This document shows, one piece after another, positions 1-8,803 of a stretch of DNA of 48,155 nt. Source of the DNA: Heliobacterium mobile. Lineage in GTDB: Bacteria > Bacillota > Desulfitobacteriia > Heliobacteriales > Heliobacteriaceae. Position 1 is the first letter of the stretch; each line of letters begins with the position of its first letter. A model generated the notes under the pieces. That model was not told the DNA's origin, made no database searches, and was given only the letters and a program-made list of their open reading frames with translations. The DNA lies in assembly GCF_009720735.1 (NCBI RefSeq), contig NZ_WNKU01000024.1, forward strand, positions 1-48,155, given 5' to 3'. Position numbers and translations under genes: made by a program.

Positions 1-83
1 GGGTTAGCTTTAGGTTGTATCGAAAAACAGTGAAAAAGCGAGTATTACGGAGAAATGATTAATTTATTGAGGGAGGTATTCCT

Positions 84-479
84 TTGGAGTGTCATAAAAG
101 AAAGAAAAGCCCTAAGAGAAGAGCCTCTTTTTGTTCAAGTCCTTATGATTCTTCGCACCATTGTCATCATCCCAACTATGAATCGCACCATCTTTGTCGA
201 CACCATTATCTACCGATCCATCACTGTCGACATACCCATGACAGGTACCACCGTTCTTATGACGACCTAATTGGCTATATCAACAGATGCTGTGAGGAAT
301 ATTCGAAAGCTTATAGTAAGTATTATTCATGCTGTTACAGTAGGGAATACTGTGACGACTACTGTAACGATGAGGACCTTAAGATTTGTAATCATAAAGA
401 ACATCATGATCGGTTACTACCAAAAGATAGGTGCTGTTGTTGCTGCAGTTGTTGTCGTCGATGTAATAATGAATACTAA
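84..479 (+). CDS. Cys/His-rich small protein, probable spore-surface protein
   Basis: The 131-residue product has about 20 Cys and 17 His, with HH pairs in the first half and a CCCCC run followed by SCC and RC near the C-terminus. I recognise no family. This composition is typical of spore coat or exosporium proteins that become cross-linked or bind metal. The start is TTG, chosen because GGGAGG at 71-76 lies 7 bases upstream. An ATG at 55 opens a different overlapping frame that gives an unremarkable peptide, so I prefer the Cys/His frame. It is followed by another Cys-rich gene at 706 on the same strand, and both flank the glycan island. The spore role is inferred only from composition and context. 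Confidence 0.6.
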   Translation: MECHKRKKSPKRRASFCSSPYDSSHHCHHPNYESHHLCRHHYLPIHHCRHTHDRYHRSYDDLIGYINRCCEEYSKAYSKYYSCCYSREYCDDYCNDEDLKICNHKEHHDRLLPKDRCCCCCSCCRRCNNEY

Positions 480-618
480 TTTATTAAGACCAGAAGTCCT
501 CTCGCGAAGGGCCGCTGATGTAGATCGGCGGCTTTTGATCTGTCTATCAACGACCTGTGAGGTTACGAGATATTTTGGAAACGGTGTTTTGAAAAATGTA
601 GCGATTTAAGAGACGATA

Positions 619-627
619 CATATAATG
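619..627 (+). promoter_or_regulatory. sigma-K-like -10 element CATATAATG
   Basis: CATATAATG lies about 50-85 bases before the possible starts of the Cys-rich gene. It matches the CATAnnnTG pattern found before other small-protein genes here. No AC-type -35 is visible at the right spacing, and the embedded TATAAT could equally be a sigma-A -10. Confidence 0.25.
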
Positions 628-705
628 GGAGTGAATAAACGGGCGTTGTTTACGATGAAAGGGTGATGCTCCCTGGACTGTACTATAAAAGATGCATCGA
701 CCTCT

Positions 706-1245
706 GTGACGGTAGGTCCCAACGAGGTAACCTGTACATTGGTCGAGTTACCTTGTGAAACGCCAATACCCGGAGAAATTGAGTTTGAATGCTGTGTCCT
801 GTTACGAAAAGTAATTCCGATCCAACTTGAAGCAAATCTGGTTTGTGAAAAAGACAAGTATGAAGAGATCATAGGTCCACCGGTCTGTATCATCGCTTCA
901 GAAATTGTGTTTAAAGAATCAAAATGTTGTTGTACAAAGCAACGGATTAAGGTGTTCGGGATTCCCAAATCCGCTGTAATCGTCGCCTGCCATCCATTAA
1001 ACGTTGTGAAACATATTGAAATGATCGGGAACGATAATCATCATTGCTTAGCTAATGTGAAAGTGACCGTTTGTTTTGATGCTGTAGTCATATTTTCGGC
1101 CGTTGTAGAAGGTAAAACTCGCATCGTTTCACGGCAGTTCTGTAACTTAAGCTGTCATTGTTACTTTTGCGTACCCGAACCTAAAGAAGGGAATCTTGTC
1201 GCTAAAGTAAAGATTAGGACCAAGACACCGGTATGCTGGATTTAA
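706..1245 (+). CDS. Cys-rich beta-strand protein, paralogue of the proteins at 17145 and 17671
   Basis: The product has 179 residues (from GTG 706) with alternating hydrophobic positions and Cys pairs. Its central segment (VKVTVCFDAVVIFSAVVEGK) matches IKVTVTFDVLLFLSALIFGK in the protein at 17671. Its N-terminus (TVGPNEVTCTLVELPCET) matches TVDPNRCRIVPVTLQCDT at 17145. The start is uncertain: GTG 706 has no ribosome site, whereas the frame is open back to codon 667, and the upstream residues IKDASTS still align with the 17145 protein. A CTG at 673 lies 6 bases after AAAGGGTGA. Further up, the same frame has ATGs at 625 and 655 but is cut by TGA at 664. The function is unknown; a spore-surface structural protein is my inference. 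Confidence 0.6.
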   Translation: MTVGPNEVTCTLVELPCETPIPGEIEFECCVLLRKVIPIQLEANLVCEKDKYEEIIGPPVCIIASEIVFKESKCCCTKQRIKVFGIPKSAVIVACHPLNVVKHIEMIGNDNHHCLANVKVTVCFDAVVIFSAVVEGKTRIVSRQFCNLSCHCYFCVPEPKEGNLVAKVKIRTKTPVCWI

Positions 1246-1274
1246 TCGGTAAAAAAATGGATATGTCAAAGGTA

Positions 1275-1319
1275 AGCGTGCATTCAAAGCTTAAACAGTG
1301 AATGCACGCTTTCGTTTTT
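1275..1319. terminator. Bidirectional terminator between convergent genes
   Basis: A perfect 12-bp stem (AGCGTGCATTCA / TGAATGCACGCT) with a 12-base loop is followed on the plus strand by TTCGTTTTT. It separates the plus-strand Cys-rich gene from the minus-strand UDP-glucuronate decarboxylase gene. Confidence 0.85.
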
Positions 1320-1320
1320 C

Positions 1321-2289
1321 TTATATTTCTTTAAGGGCTTGAAAAGTGGTTAGAATGTTCATCAAGCCTTGCCGTAAAGTAACTTTAGGTTCCCAAGAGA
1401 GCAATTGTTTTGCCAAGGTGATATCCGGTTTCCGCTGCTTCGGATCATCTGATGGCAGAGGTAAAAAAGATAGATGTGACGTACTGCCGGTCAATTCAAG
1501 GACGATTCTTGCCAACTCAAGCATGGAATACTCCTCGGGGTTGCCCAAATTAATCGGGTGAGCATAATCCGATTCCATCACCAACAATAATCCATCTATC
1601 AAGTCGTCAATGTATTGAAAACTGCGGGTTTGGGTCCCGTCCCCATAGATAGTGAGCGGTTTTTCCTCCAGTGCTTGAACGATAAAGTTAGTGATTACGC
1701 GGCCGTCATTCGGACGCATCCGAGGTCCGTAGGTATTAAATATACGGACAATGCGAGTTTCAACAGCGTACTTGCGATGATATTCCATCGTGAGGGCTTC
1801 CGCAAAACGCTTACTTTCGTCATAGCATGCTCTTTCTCCGACGGGATTCACGTTTCCCCAATAGGATTCCTTTTGGGGGTGCATCGATGGATCGCCATAT
1901 ACTTCAGAGGTGCTGGTCAACAGAAATCGCGATCCTTTTTTTTTCGCCATATCCAACATGTTCTTAGTACCCAAGCTATTGATTAACATGGTATCGATAC
2001 TCAACCGCTGATAATCTGGGGGACTCGCCGGTGAGGCAATATGCCAGATGAAATCGTAAGCTTGATCAGGGATCACAGTAGTATCCGACAAATCACCTTG
2101 AATGAAACGGAAGAGTTCCGGTTGTTCAAGGGCATGACAGAGGTTCTCACAGGAGCCTGTAGATAAATTGTCAATGCCGATAACGTTATGACCTTTTTGA
2201 ATCAATCGATCGACGAGATGACTTCCGACAAAACCTGCACACCCTGATACGAGTGACAGCGGCTGTTTCGAATTATGAACCGATTCCAT
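1321..2289 (-). CDS. UDP-glucuronate decarboxylase (UDP-xylose synthase)
   Basis: This is an extended short-chain dehydrogenase of 322 residues. The NAD-binding glycines GxxGxxG are at 16-22, TSTSEVYGDP is around 125-134, and the catalytic Tyr156-xxx-Lys160 pair (YDESK) and the Arg-rich FNTYGPRM segment follow. Known members convert UDP-glucuronate to UDP-xylose. The upstream gene makes UDP-glucuronate and overlaps this one by about 20 bases, so the two are translationally coupled and form one pathway. I chose ATG 2289 over TTG 2298. A dTDP-glucose dehydratase or UDP-glucose epimerase would be the alternatives, but pairing with the dehydrogenase makes the decarboxylase most likely. It probably feeds the glycosyltransferases encoded from 3836 onward. 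Confidence 0.85.
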   Translation of the reverse strand: MESVHNSKQPLSLVSGCAGFVGSHLVDRLIQKGHNVIGIDNLSTGSCENLCHALEQPELFRFIQGDLSDTTVIPDQAYDFIWHIASPASPPDYQRLSIDTMLINSLGTKNMLDMAKKKGSRFLLTSTSEVYGDPSMHPQKESYWGNVNPVGERACYDESKRFAEALTMEYHRKYAVETRIVRIFNTYGPRMRPNDGRVITNFIVQALEEKPLTIYGDGTQTRSFQYIDDLIDGLLLVMESDYAHPINLGNPEEYSMLELARIVLELTGSTSHLSFLPLPSDDPKQRKPDITLAKQLLSWEPKVTLRQGLMNILTTFQALKEI

Positions 2290-3646
2290 AGTAGACAAAG
2301 CCGATCGCCTCCAAACAGTTCTTATCCAAAACGTTGCGTCCGTCCACTACCACCTTGTGCTTCATTTTGTCGTAGATCTTTTTCCAATCAAGTTGAGTAA
2401 ATTGGTCCCATTCAGTGACTAAAATGAGGCCGTCCAGCGAATTGACTAAGTCATATTCATCATTCGCGTATTTTATGGGGAGGCTTGGGTAATTCGCCCT
2501 AAAATGATTCATAGCGACGGGATCGTAGACTTTAACGATGGCATGTAGGTCGACCAACTTTTTAATAATTTCTATAGAGGGAGCATCCCGTAAGTCATCT
2601 GTATCCGGTTTGAAGGAAAGACCGAGTACACCGATAGACTTGCCGCGCAAGGACTTCAAGTATGACTGGAGCTTTAGAATAGGCACTGTGCGTTGCAGGG
2701 AATTCGACTCCAATACAGCCGTTAATACTTTCGGGTTGTAACCGGAGGCACTGGCATCGAAAACTAATCCTTTCAAGTCTTTACCGAAACAGCTGCCTCC
2801 CCAACCTAAGCCTGACTTTAAAAAGTGAGGCCCTATCCGTCGATCTAAACCGATTCCGCGACTGATGTCGTGTATATTTCCGCCTAAACGGTCAGAAATA
2901 TTGGCGATTTCGTTAATAAAAGAGATTTTCATCGCTAGAAAAGCGTTAGAGGCATATTTGATTAATTCCGAACTGATGGGATCTACCTTTATCAGTGGGA
3001 CTTGAGAAAAACCTTCCGGACGAGGGGGGATGGTGGTAGGGGGATTGAAACTTTGATCTAAGAGAGGGCGATAGAGTAACTCCAGTCGTGCTAACGCTTC
3101 TGTGTTTTCGCTCCCGATGACGATACGGTCCGGATAAAAAAAGTCGATGATAGCGCTTCCCTCGCGCAGAAATTCCGGATTACTGGCCACTGCAAAATGG
3201 ACGTTATCATTACCGGATTGATAAACCCCTTCTTCGATCATCTTCTGAACGATTTTATGGGAGCCGACGGGGACCGTGCTTTTGTTGATAATTACCGGAG
3301 ATTTATCAGGGGTGAGAAGTTTCCCGATAGATGTGGCGGCTTTACATACGTATTCCAGATTAACGGCGCCGCTTACCTGGTCTGTTGGTGTGCCGACAGT
3401 AATAAAGATAAAATCGGCATCGCTTATACAAGTGGATAAATTACTGCTGAAGATCAGTCTCTTCTGCGTCACTTGATCCTGGACGATGGACTCTAAATAA
3501 GGCTCAAAAAAAGGAACCCGCCCTTTTAATAAGAGGTTGACTTTTTCTTGATCGATGTCATGGCATTTCACTGTGTTCCCCAGCAAGGCTAACGATGCAC
3601 CAGTCACAAGACCGACATAGCCGGTTCCGATGATGGCAACGTTCAA
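2273..3646 (-). CDS. UDP-glucose 6-dehydrogenase
   Basis: The 457-residue protein oxidises UDP-glucose to UDP-glucuronate with two NAD+. The N-terminal Rossmann motif is GTGYVG at about 7-12. The catalytic Cys lies in GWGGSCFGKD near residue 285. The C-terminal UDP-binding domain has GLSFKPDTDDLRDAPS. Length is typical for the family. It starts with TTG 3646 behind GAGGTGAT. It is the first gene of a two-gene minus-strand operon with the decarboxylase and diverges from the glycosyltransferase operon at 3836. Family members are called ugd, tuaD or rkpK depending on the organism, so I leave the symbol blank. Confidence 0.92.
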   Translation of the reverse strand: MNVAIIGTGYVGLVTGASLALLGNTVKCHDIDQEKVNLLLKGRVPFFEPYLESIVQDQVTQKRLIFSSNLSTCISDADFIFITVGTPTDQVSGAVNLEYVCKAATSIGKLLTPDKSPVIINKSTVPVGSHKIVQKMIEEGVYQSGNDNVHFAVASNPEFLREGSAIIDFFYPDRIVIGSENTEALARLELLYRPLLDQSFNPPTTIPPRPEGFSQVPLIKVDPISSELIKYASNAFLAMKISFINEIANISDRLGGNIHDISRGIGLDRRIGPHFLKSGLGWGGSCFGKDLKGLVFDASASGYNPKVLTAVLESNSLQRTVPILKLQSYLKSLRGKSIGVLGLSFKPDTDDLRDAPSIEIIKKLVDLHAIVKVYDPVAMNHFRANYPSLPIKYANDEYDLVNSLDGLILVTEWDQFTQLDWKKIYDKMKHKVVVDGRNVLDKNCLEAIGFVYYGIGS

Positions 3647-3664
3647 ACCAAATCACCTCGTTAC

Positions 3665-3692
3665 ATTATCTTTCTTGCTAATACATAATCAA
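3665..3692 (-). promoter_or_regulatory. Possible sigma-A promoter for the UDP-sugar operon
   Basis: On the minus strand TTGATT (3692-3687), a 16-base spacer and GATAAT (3670-3665) precede the TTG start by about 20 bases. The leader would be very short, which lowers confidence. Confidence 0.35.
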
Positions 3693-3736
3693 CTTATTTT
3701 TTTGGAAGTAAATTGGTTACGGATTTACGAAATAAG

Positions 3737-3765
3737 AACCGATCACCTTTCACCTGAATAACATG
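3737..3765 (+). promoter_or_regulatory. Sigma-K-like promoter for the glycosyltransferase operon
   Basis: AACC (3737-3740), a 16-base spacer and AATAACATG (3757-3765) resemble the remembered sigma-K consensus mACm-N16-CATAnnnTA. It lies 71 bases before the first gene of the plus-strand run. Confidence 0.35.
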
Positions 3766-3785
3766 TGAAGAAAGCGTCTAATAAA

Positions 3786-3816
3786 GAAAAATCACCCCAA
3801 GAGGGGATGATTTTAC
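3786..3816 (+). terminator. Hairpin in the leader of the glycosyltransferase operon
   Basis: AAAATCACCCC and GGGGATGATTTT pair around an AAGA loop with one bulged A, ending just before the ribosome site of the gene at 3836. No long T-run follows, so it may be a weak attenuator or an RNA-stabilising stem. Confidence 0.4.
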
Positions 3817-3835
3817 TAATCTTCCAGGAGGGTTT

Positions 3836-6391
3836 ATGGACAAGCAAAACTTTGACCGGAATTGTCTCTGTTTGCACTTTGACATACCCTTCGCTCGGAC
3901 TTTTTTTGGTGACTATTTTAATGACAAACAATTCATCACGGTGAGTTGGAAAGGAACAGCTCACATTCAATTGCACGAGGAATGTTACAGCATAGATGAT
4001 ATCAAAAATAGATTTCCTGACGGTTGGGTGCCAGATATGATCTTCGTATGGAAGCCAGAAGATCACGCTAACCCTTTAGGATTGTTCATCGAGAATATCC
4101 CGATTCTCGCATTCATTTGCCATTGGGATAGGGGAGGGAGTGCTTTTATTGAGCATCTAGGCGATTACGACTGGATCTTTACTGTCAACCAAGGGAAACG
4201 AGTACTCAAAAAGTTCGGTTTGCAACATGTTTCTGCTCTCCCTATGCATAAGCTCAAAGGCGCATTCGAATTGAGAAAGTCGGGAGACACCGTAGACGAT
4301 GACGAAGAAGAAGAATTTCAGAACATGGTTAGAGATGGGGAAAGGAAGACAGACAGCAAGAAGAACGATGAAGAGCCTGTTCGATTAATTGTTAATTTGC
4401 TGACAAAGAATCCACTTTTCTCGCAACAAGGGAGAGTAGACAGGACAGATTCCAGTAAATCTATCCGAGGCCAGGCTTTACAGATTTACAACGCCTCTTA
4501 CGGAGCAATCGGAAAGATGCTAAACGAGTTTTTCCAAAAGCACTGCGATGACAGCGACAGTTGGTGGCTGAATGCTAGAGGTTGTGTAAAAATGCTCGCT
4601 TCCGCTGATGAAAATGTACCTGAGACCGAGAGATTTTTATCGTTTCAGAGCGCATTAGAGGACTGGGAAAATGCAGCGAAAATAGATGATTACTATTTTT
4701 TGCCCTTATTTAACTGGTTTAGTGCTCTTGTACTCACTGAGAATTATCGTATGGCTCTCGATGAATTTGACTATATCCGTAAGTACTGTTCACTGGGGAG
4801 AAACCATAGTTTCGATGGATTTATTCTTCCGAGAGAGGAAGATGGTTCTGCGGAACGACACAGCATAGAAGTGAGATGTTTTCGAGAGATAATGGGACAG
4901 TCCTATTTGATAACCAATTTTTTAAGTGAGCTCTACGAACTGAAAGGTAAAGCCCATATCGCTCTAGGAGAACTAAGCAGCGCTGTTGAGGCTTTTGATA
5001 TAAGCGTCACCTATCGTGCTACGAATATACGTTCAAGGTATCTACTCGCTTTGGTATTACGAAAAGAAGAAAAGAACCATGATGCAGTAGAACACTTGAA
5101 GCTTTTACTAGAATATGATCCCTTTTATTTTGATGGGGTCGTCACTCTCTGTGAAACTTATCAAAGCGCGGGAAAATGGGAAGCATCGAGAGAACTCGCC
5201 CTACACTATCTAAATGTCATAGAGACGATGCCAGAGTATGATGGATGGGCAACCCGACTTACAGACTTCTTATCGGTATCGCCAAAGAATTCGATAGGTA
5301 TTACCGGACTTATGAGTACGAAAGCATGGATAGACATTCAAATTGCTAAACATCGACCAGAGAATGAGATTCTCACAATTGTTCCCTCAGAAGAGATCAA
5401 GCGAACCTTGCCGGGAAAAGCAGGTGAAGAAGTTCACTGGATTTTTCGTGATCGAGAAACCTTTACAAGCCCAGAATGTTTTGTAGCAACCATTCCTGAG
5501 GGAAAGGTCTATGGAACGATTGGGGCTGTGATCACGCCAGATCAGAGACTATTGATCGATGTTTCGAACATGTTTAATTTCCCGCCGGAGCGACATCCGC
5601 TGCTAACTATAGGGAGATTCCCACCACCACAAAAGATCGACGGGACGGTTGCCGTTGTCTCGGCGGCCGGTTGGTGGAACTATTACCACTGGATGTTTGA
5701 TATCCTGCCCCGTTTTGAGTTGTTACGACGCAGCGGGATTGTTATAGATAAATACATCATTAAGACGAATGTATTAGATTTTCAGAGGGAAAGCTTGCAG
5801 TCGCTTGGCATATCTGAAGAAAAAGTAATTAGCCCCGATGACAACGCCTATTATTGCGCGGAGAAACTAGTAGTGCCGTCGTTACCTTCTGTTGTTGATA
5901 ATATGACCAAGTGGGTTTGTGACTTTTTGCGGAGTAAATTCTTACCGCAAAATCTGGGGGAAGAACCTCATCGTCTTTTATACATTTCTCGTGAACGTGC
6001 GCAATGGCGCCGATTGATAAACGAGCCGGAGATCATACAGTTCTTACAGCGTCTTCGTTTTGACGTTGTGTATCTAGAGGGAATGTCCGTAGCGGATCAG
6101 GCCCGTCTTTTTTCGCAAGCCAAAGTCATCGTCGCTCCTCACGGTGCAGGCTTATCCAATCTTGTCTTTAGCTCGCCTGGAGTTACAGTCCTTGAATTGT
6201 TTGGACCTACGTACGTGAATACAATGTTCTGGGCTTTAAGTAACATTATGGATCATAAGTACCATCATCTAATCGGAGAGGGAGAGCAAGCATCGAGAGA
6301 TATCGATCCTTTTACAACCGAAAATTATCGTGACGACTTTGTTGTAAACATGGATAACCTCAAAAGCGTAATTGATACATTAGGATTATAG
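3836..6391 (+). CDS. CgeB-type N-domain / TPR / GT61 glycosyltransferase fusion
   Basis: The 851-residue protein has three parts. Residues 1-145 match the N-terminal half of the CgeB-like protein at 10926 (HFDIPFARTFFGDYFN against HFSDTFAKAFFGEYFD). An acidic linker (DDDEEEEF) follows. Residues about 205-490 are TPR-like helices matching the TPR half of the 10926 protein. Residues about 510-851 form a GT61 domain with WWNYYHWMFDILPRFELLRR near 612 and PHGAGLSNLVF near 767. The second, nucleotide-sugar-binding half of the CgeB fold is missing, so only the GT61 part is likely to be catalytic. It is first in a plus-strand run, behind AGGAGGG. The likely role is sugar transfer to a spore-surface acceptor, with the TPRs docking the partner. 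The acceptor is unknown. Confidence 0.72.
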   Translation: MDKQNFDRNCLCLHFDIPFARTFFGDYFNDKQFITVSWKGTAHIQLHEECYSIDDIKNRFPDGWVPDMIFVWKPEDHANPLGLFIENIPILAFICHWDRGGSAFIEHLGDYDWIFTVNQGKRVLKKFGLQHVSALPMHKLKGAFELRKSGDTVDDDEEEEFQNMVRDGERKTDSKKNDEEPVRLIVNLLTKNPLFSQQGRVDRTDSSKSIRGQALQIYNASYGAIGKMLNEFFQKHCDDSDSWWLNARGCVKMLASADENVPETERFLSFQSALEDWENAAKIDDYYFLPLFNWFSALVLTENYRMALDEFDYIRKYCSLGRNHSFDGFILPREEDGSAERHSIEVRCFREIMGQSYLITNFLSELYELKGKAHIALGELSSAVEAFDISVTYRATNIRSRYLLALVLRKEEKNHDAVEHLKLLLEYDPFYFDGVVTLCETYQSAGKWEASRELALHYLNVIETMPEYDGWATRLTDFLSVSPKNSIGITGLMSTKAWIDIQIAKHRPENEILTIVPSEEIKRTLPGKAGEEVHWIFRDRETFTSPECFVATIPEGKVYGTIGAVITPDQRLLIDVSNMFNFPPERHPLLTIGRFPPPQKIDGTVAVVSAAGWWNYYHWMFDILPRFELLRRSGIVIDKYIIKTNVLDFQRESLQSLGISEEKVISPDDNAYYCAEKLVVPSLPSVVDNMTKWVCDFLRSKFLPQNLGEEPHRLLYISRERAQWRRLINEPEIIQFLQRLRFDVVYLEGMSVADQARLFSQAKVIVAPHGAGLSNLVFSSPGVTVLELFGPTYVNTMFWALSNIMDHKYHHLIGEGEQASRDIDPFTTENYRDDFVVNMDNLKSVIDTLGL

Positions 6392-6430
6392 AAAGTGTAT
6401 AGATAATTTCCGGTTAGGGGGATTAGGTCG

Positions 6431-7546
6431 ATGGATAAATCAGACATGGACTCTCCTCGTATACCGATTAACGCGCTGGAATGGGTGGAAAAAGGTGCTG
6501 CTCATCAAGAGAGACCAAGGTATGTACCGGTGATACCGGGCCACATCATTCGTAGGTCGCTCCCCAAAACGATTGAACCTGATGTACATTGGGCTTTTCG
6601 AGAAACCAAATTCGATCAACCAGAAATATTTGTCACCGTAATTCCAAAAGGGAGAGTTTGTGGTTCAAATGGTTTTATCATAACACCGGACAATAAACTG
6701 ATTGCTGATTTGTCTAATTGGTTTAATACTCCAGCCAAAGCTCATCCTATTTTTTCGGGCAAACCGTTGCCGCCGATGAAATATATCGAAGGAACCGTTG
6801 CCGTTTTGTCAACGCCGGGCTGGTGGAACTACTATCATTGGATGTTTGATGCATTACCGAGATATGAGATTCTACGGCGAAGCGGGTTTCAAGCAGAAAA
6901 ATATATTGTCAGCTATTTTTTCTTAGCCTTTCAAAAAGAAACGCTGGAGATTTTAGGAATATCCAGAGAGGCAATGATTGATGCGCGAGATGAATTTCAA
7001 TTTCAAGCGGAAAGATTACTTGTGCCCTCTTTCCCTGGTAGTCTATTTAAAATTCCGAAATGGGTATGCCAATATCTACGAGATGTATTTTTACCTCATG
7101 TAACCATGAATCAGGGGAAAAAGGATTTTCGCATTTACGTCTCGCGTTCTAAGGCCGCATTTCGGAGGTTAGAAAATGAAAAAGCCTTGGAGGATAGGCT
7201 ATCTTCGCTTGGCTTCGAAAGGGTCGACTTAGAAACTCTCCCTGTACTTGAGCAAATAAGACTATTTGCAAACGCGAATGTGGTGATAGCTCCGCATGGA
7301 GCCGGCTTAACCAATCTTGTTTTTTGTCGACCCGGTACCAAAGTGATAGAACTGTTCGGACCGAAGTATATAAATAACGTATTCTGGGCGCTGAGTAATC
7401 AAATAGAGCTAGATTATGCATATTTAATTGGAGAGGGAGAAGAACCGCCGAGAGATGTTAACCCCTTCGATACGGGAAATTCGCAGGCTGACTTTACTGT
7501 TTGTCTGCAAAAGTTTGAGAGGTTATTAAAAAAAATGAACCTGTAA
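6431..7546 (+). CDS. GT61-family glycosyltransferase (DUF563)
   Basis: The 371-residue protein is a stand-alone GT61 domain. It has an N-terminal strand region (RRSLPKTIEPDVHWAFRE), ITPDNKLIADLSNWF, the signature WWNYYHWMFDALPRYEILRR near 131, PHGAGLTNLVF near 288, and a C-terminal YLIGEGEE. It is clearly paralogous to the C-terminal domain of the preceding protein and to those at 7576 and 9632. Characterised GT61 enzymes are mostly eukaryotic and include plant beta-1,2-xylosyltransferases, which use UDP-xylose. That fits the UDP-xylose genes next door but does not prove the donor. No signal peptide or membrane segment is visible, so it is probably cytoplasmic. It lies 39 bases after the previous gene. 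Confidence 0.78.
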   Translation: MDKSDMDSPRIPINALEWVEKGAAHQERPRYVPVIPGHIIRRSLPKTIEPDVHWAFRETKFDQPEIFVTVIPKGRVCGSNGFIITPDNKLIADLSNWFNTPAKAHPIFSGKPLPPMKYIEGTVAVLSTPGWWNYYHWMFDALPRYEILRRSGFQAEKYIVSYFFLAFQKETLEILGISREAMIDARDEFQFQAERLLVPSFPGSLFKIPKWVCQYLRDVFLPHVTMNQGKKDFRIYVSRSKAAFRRLENEKALEDRLSSLGFERVDLETLPVLEQIRLFANANVVIAPHGAGLTNLVFCRPGTKVIELFGPKYINNVFWALSNQIELDYAYLIGEGEEPPRDVNPFDTGNSQADFTVCLQKFERLLKKMNL

Positions 7547-7575
7547 GGGCAGAAACAGAAGATGTCGGAGACATA

Positions 7576-8745
7576 ATGAGTAAGGGGTTTGTGAAATTGA
7601 TGGAAAATGAAGATTCTACACATCAAATAAATCGGTTGTCCGTTCCTCACGGTCATGTGACCACAAAAGAATGGGTGTACAAACACAGTGAGCTTCATGA
7701 TCAAATACAATATATAAGAGTTTTTCCAGAGCATAAGATACAACGGCCACTTCCGAAGCTAAAAGATGGTTCCGTAAATCATGGTGCTTTTTTAGATCAG
7801 CAAACCGTAGAAAGTCCAGAAGCATTTGTGGCCGTTATACCTCAAGGTAGGGTTTGGGGTACCGTCGGATTTGTGGCTTCACCTGATAATATGCTGCTAT
7901 CTGATGTTTCTAACTGGTTTAATACTCCTGCCGATGGGCACCCGGCTTTTGCGAAATCAAGCTTGCCAACAGTCTGTGATTTTGAAGGAAGCGTTGCGGT
8001 CTTATCTACTGCAGGATGGTGGAATTATTACCATTGGTTATTTGACACACTGCCTCGGTATGAATTGCTGCGAAAAAGTCATATTGAAGTAGATCGCTTC
8101 GTAGTAAGCTTTTTTCCAGACTCATACCAGACAGATACATTAAAAATATTGGGTGTTCCAGAAGTGAAGATGATTCGATGTACAGAAATGAGCCATATTC
8201 GTGCAGAGCGACTGGTCATCCCTTCTCTACCGGGATTCATGGGTCGGATCCCAGCGTGGGTATGTGAATTTCTCCGAAGGACCTTTTTGCCGAGTGAAAA
8301 ACCGAAAGAAAATGGCAGGCTGAGGTTATATATATCCCGGGCCAAAGCGGCGGGAAGAAAGATTATCAATGAAAGCAAACTGTTAGATTTCTTACTTCAA
8401 CAGAACTTCCAATTATTGTACTTAGAAGAGATCGGTATTCATGAACAAGTTCGATTGTTCTCAAATGCGGAGGTTATCGTTGCTCCCCATGGGGCAGGAT
8501 TGGCAAATCTTGTTTTCTGTACTCCTGGAACAAAGGTGCTTGAATTGTTGGGACCCCAATATATCAACCCTATGTTTTGGGGACTTTGTTCACATATTCC
8601 CTTAGAATACCGCTATCTGATTGGAGAAGGAGAGCAAGATGCCGCCGAAGTAAACGCTTTTAGCAGCGGCAATTATTTAGCCAACTTCGCTGTAGACGTA
8701 GAGAAAGTGGAAAGTCAACTTAAAGATTGGATCTCGTTTAAATGA
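7576..8745 (+). CDS. GT61-family glycosyltransferase (DUF563)
   Basis: This is the third tandem GT61 domain, 389 residues, with all family landmarks: SPEAFVAVIPQGRVWGTVG, WWNYYHWLFDTLPRYELLRK, a basic LYISRAKAAGRK segment, PHGAGLANLVF, and YLIGEGEQ. It is about as similar to its neighbours as they are to each other, which indicates tandem duplication followed by divergence. The start ATG 7576 follows GGAG, 29 bases after the previous stop, so co-transcription is expected. The acceptor-facing N-terminal 60 residues differ most between copies, which suggests that each adds sugar to a different acceptor or position. That is inference. Confidence 0.78.
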   Translation: MSKGFVKLMENEDSTHQINRLSVPHGHVTTKEWVYKHSELHDQIQYIRVFPEHKIQRPLPKLKDGSVNHGAFLDQQTVESPEAFVAVIPQGRVWGTVGFVASPDNMLLSDVSNWFNTPADGHPAFAKSSLPTVCDFEGSVAVLSTAGWWNYYHWLFDTLPRYELLRKSHIEVDRFVVSFFPDSYQTDTLKILGVPEVKMIRCTEMSHIRAERLVIPSLPGFMGRIPAWVCEFLRRTFLPSEKPKENGRLRLYISRAKAAGRKIINESKLLDFLLQQNFQLLYLEEIGIHEQVRLFSNAEVIVAPHGAGLANLVFCTPGTKVLELLGPQYINPMFWGLCSHIPLEYRYLIGEGEQDAAEVNAFSSGNYLANFAVDVEKVESQLKDWISFK

Positions 8746-8803
8746 CAGACGCAAGCGCGATGCTGAGAACCTCTATGGGTTTATCATGATGGGGGGAACA
8801 TTG

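Noticed and set aside
55-609. Two frame-1 open frames (55-270 and 271-609)
   Set aside because: They overlap the Cys/His-rich frame, have ordinary compositions and the second has no ribosome site at its start.
606-968. Minus-strand open frame opposite the 706 gene
   Set aside because: It is opposite a gene with clear paralogues in the window and shows no family motif.
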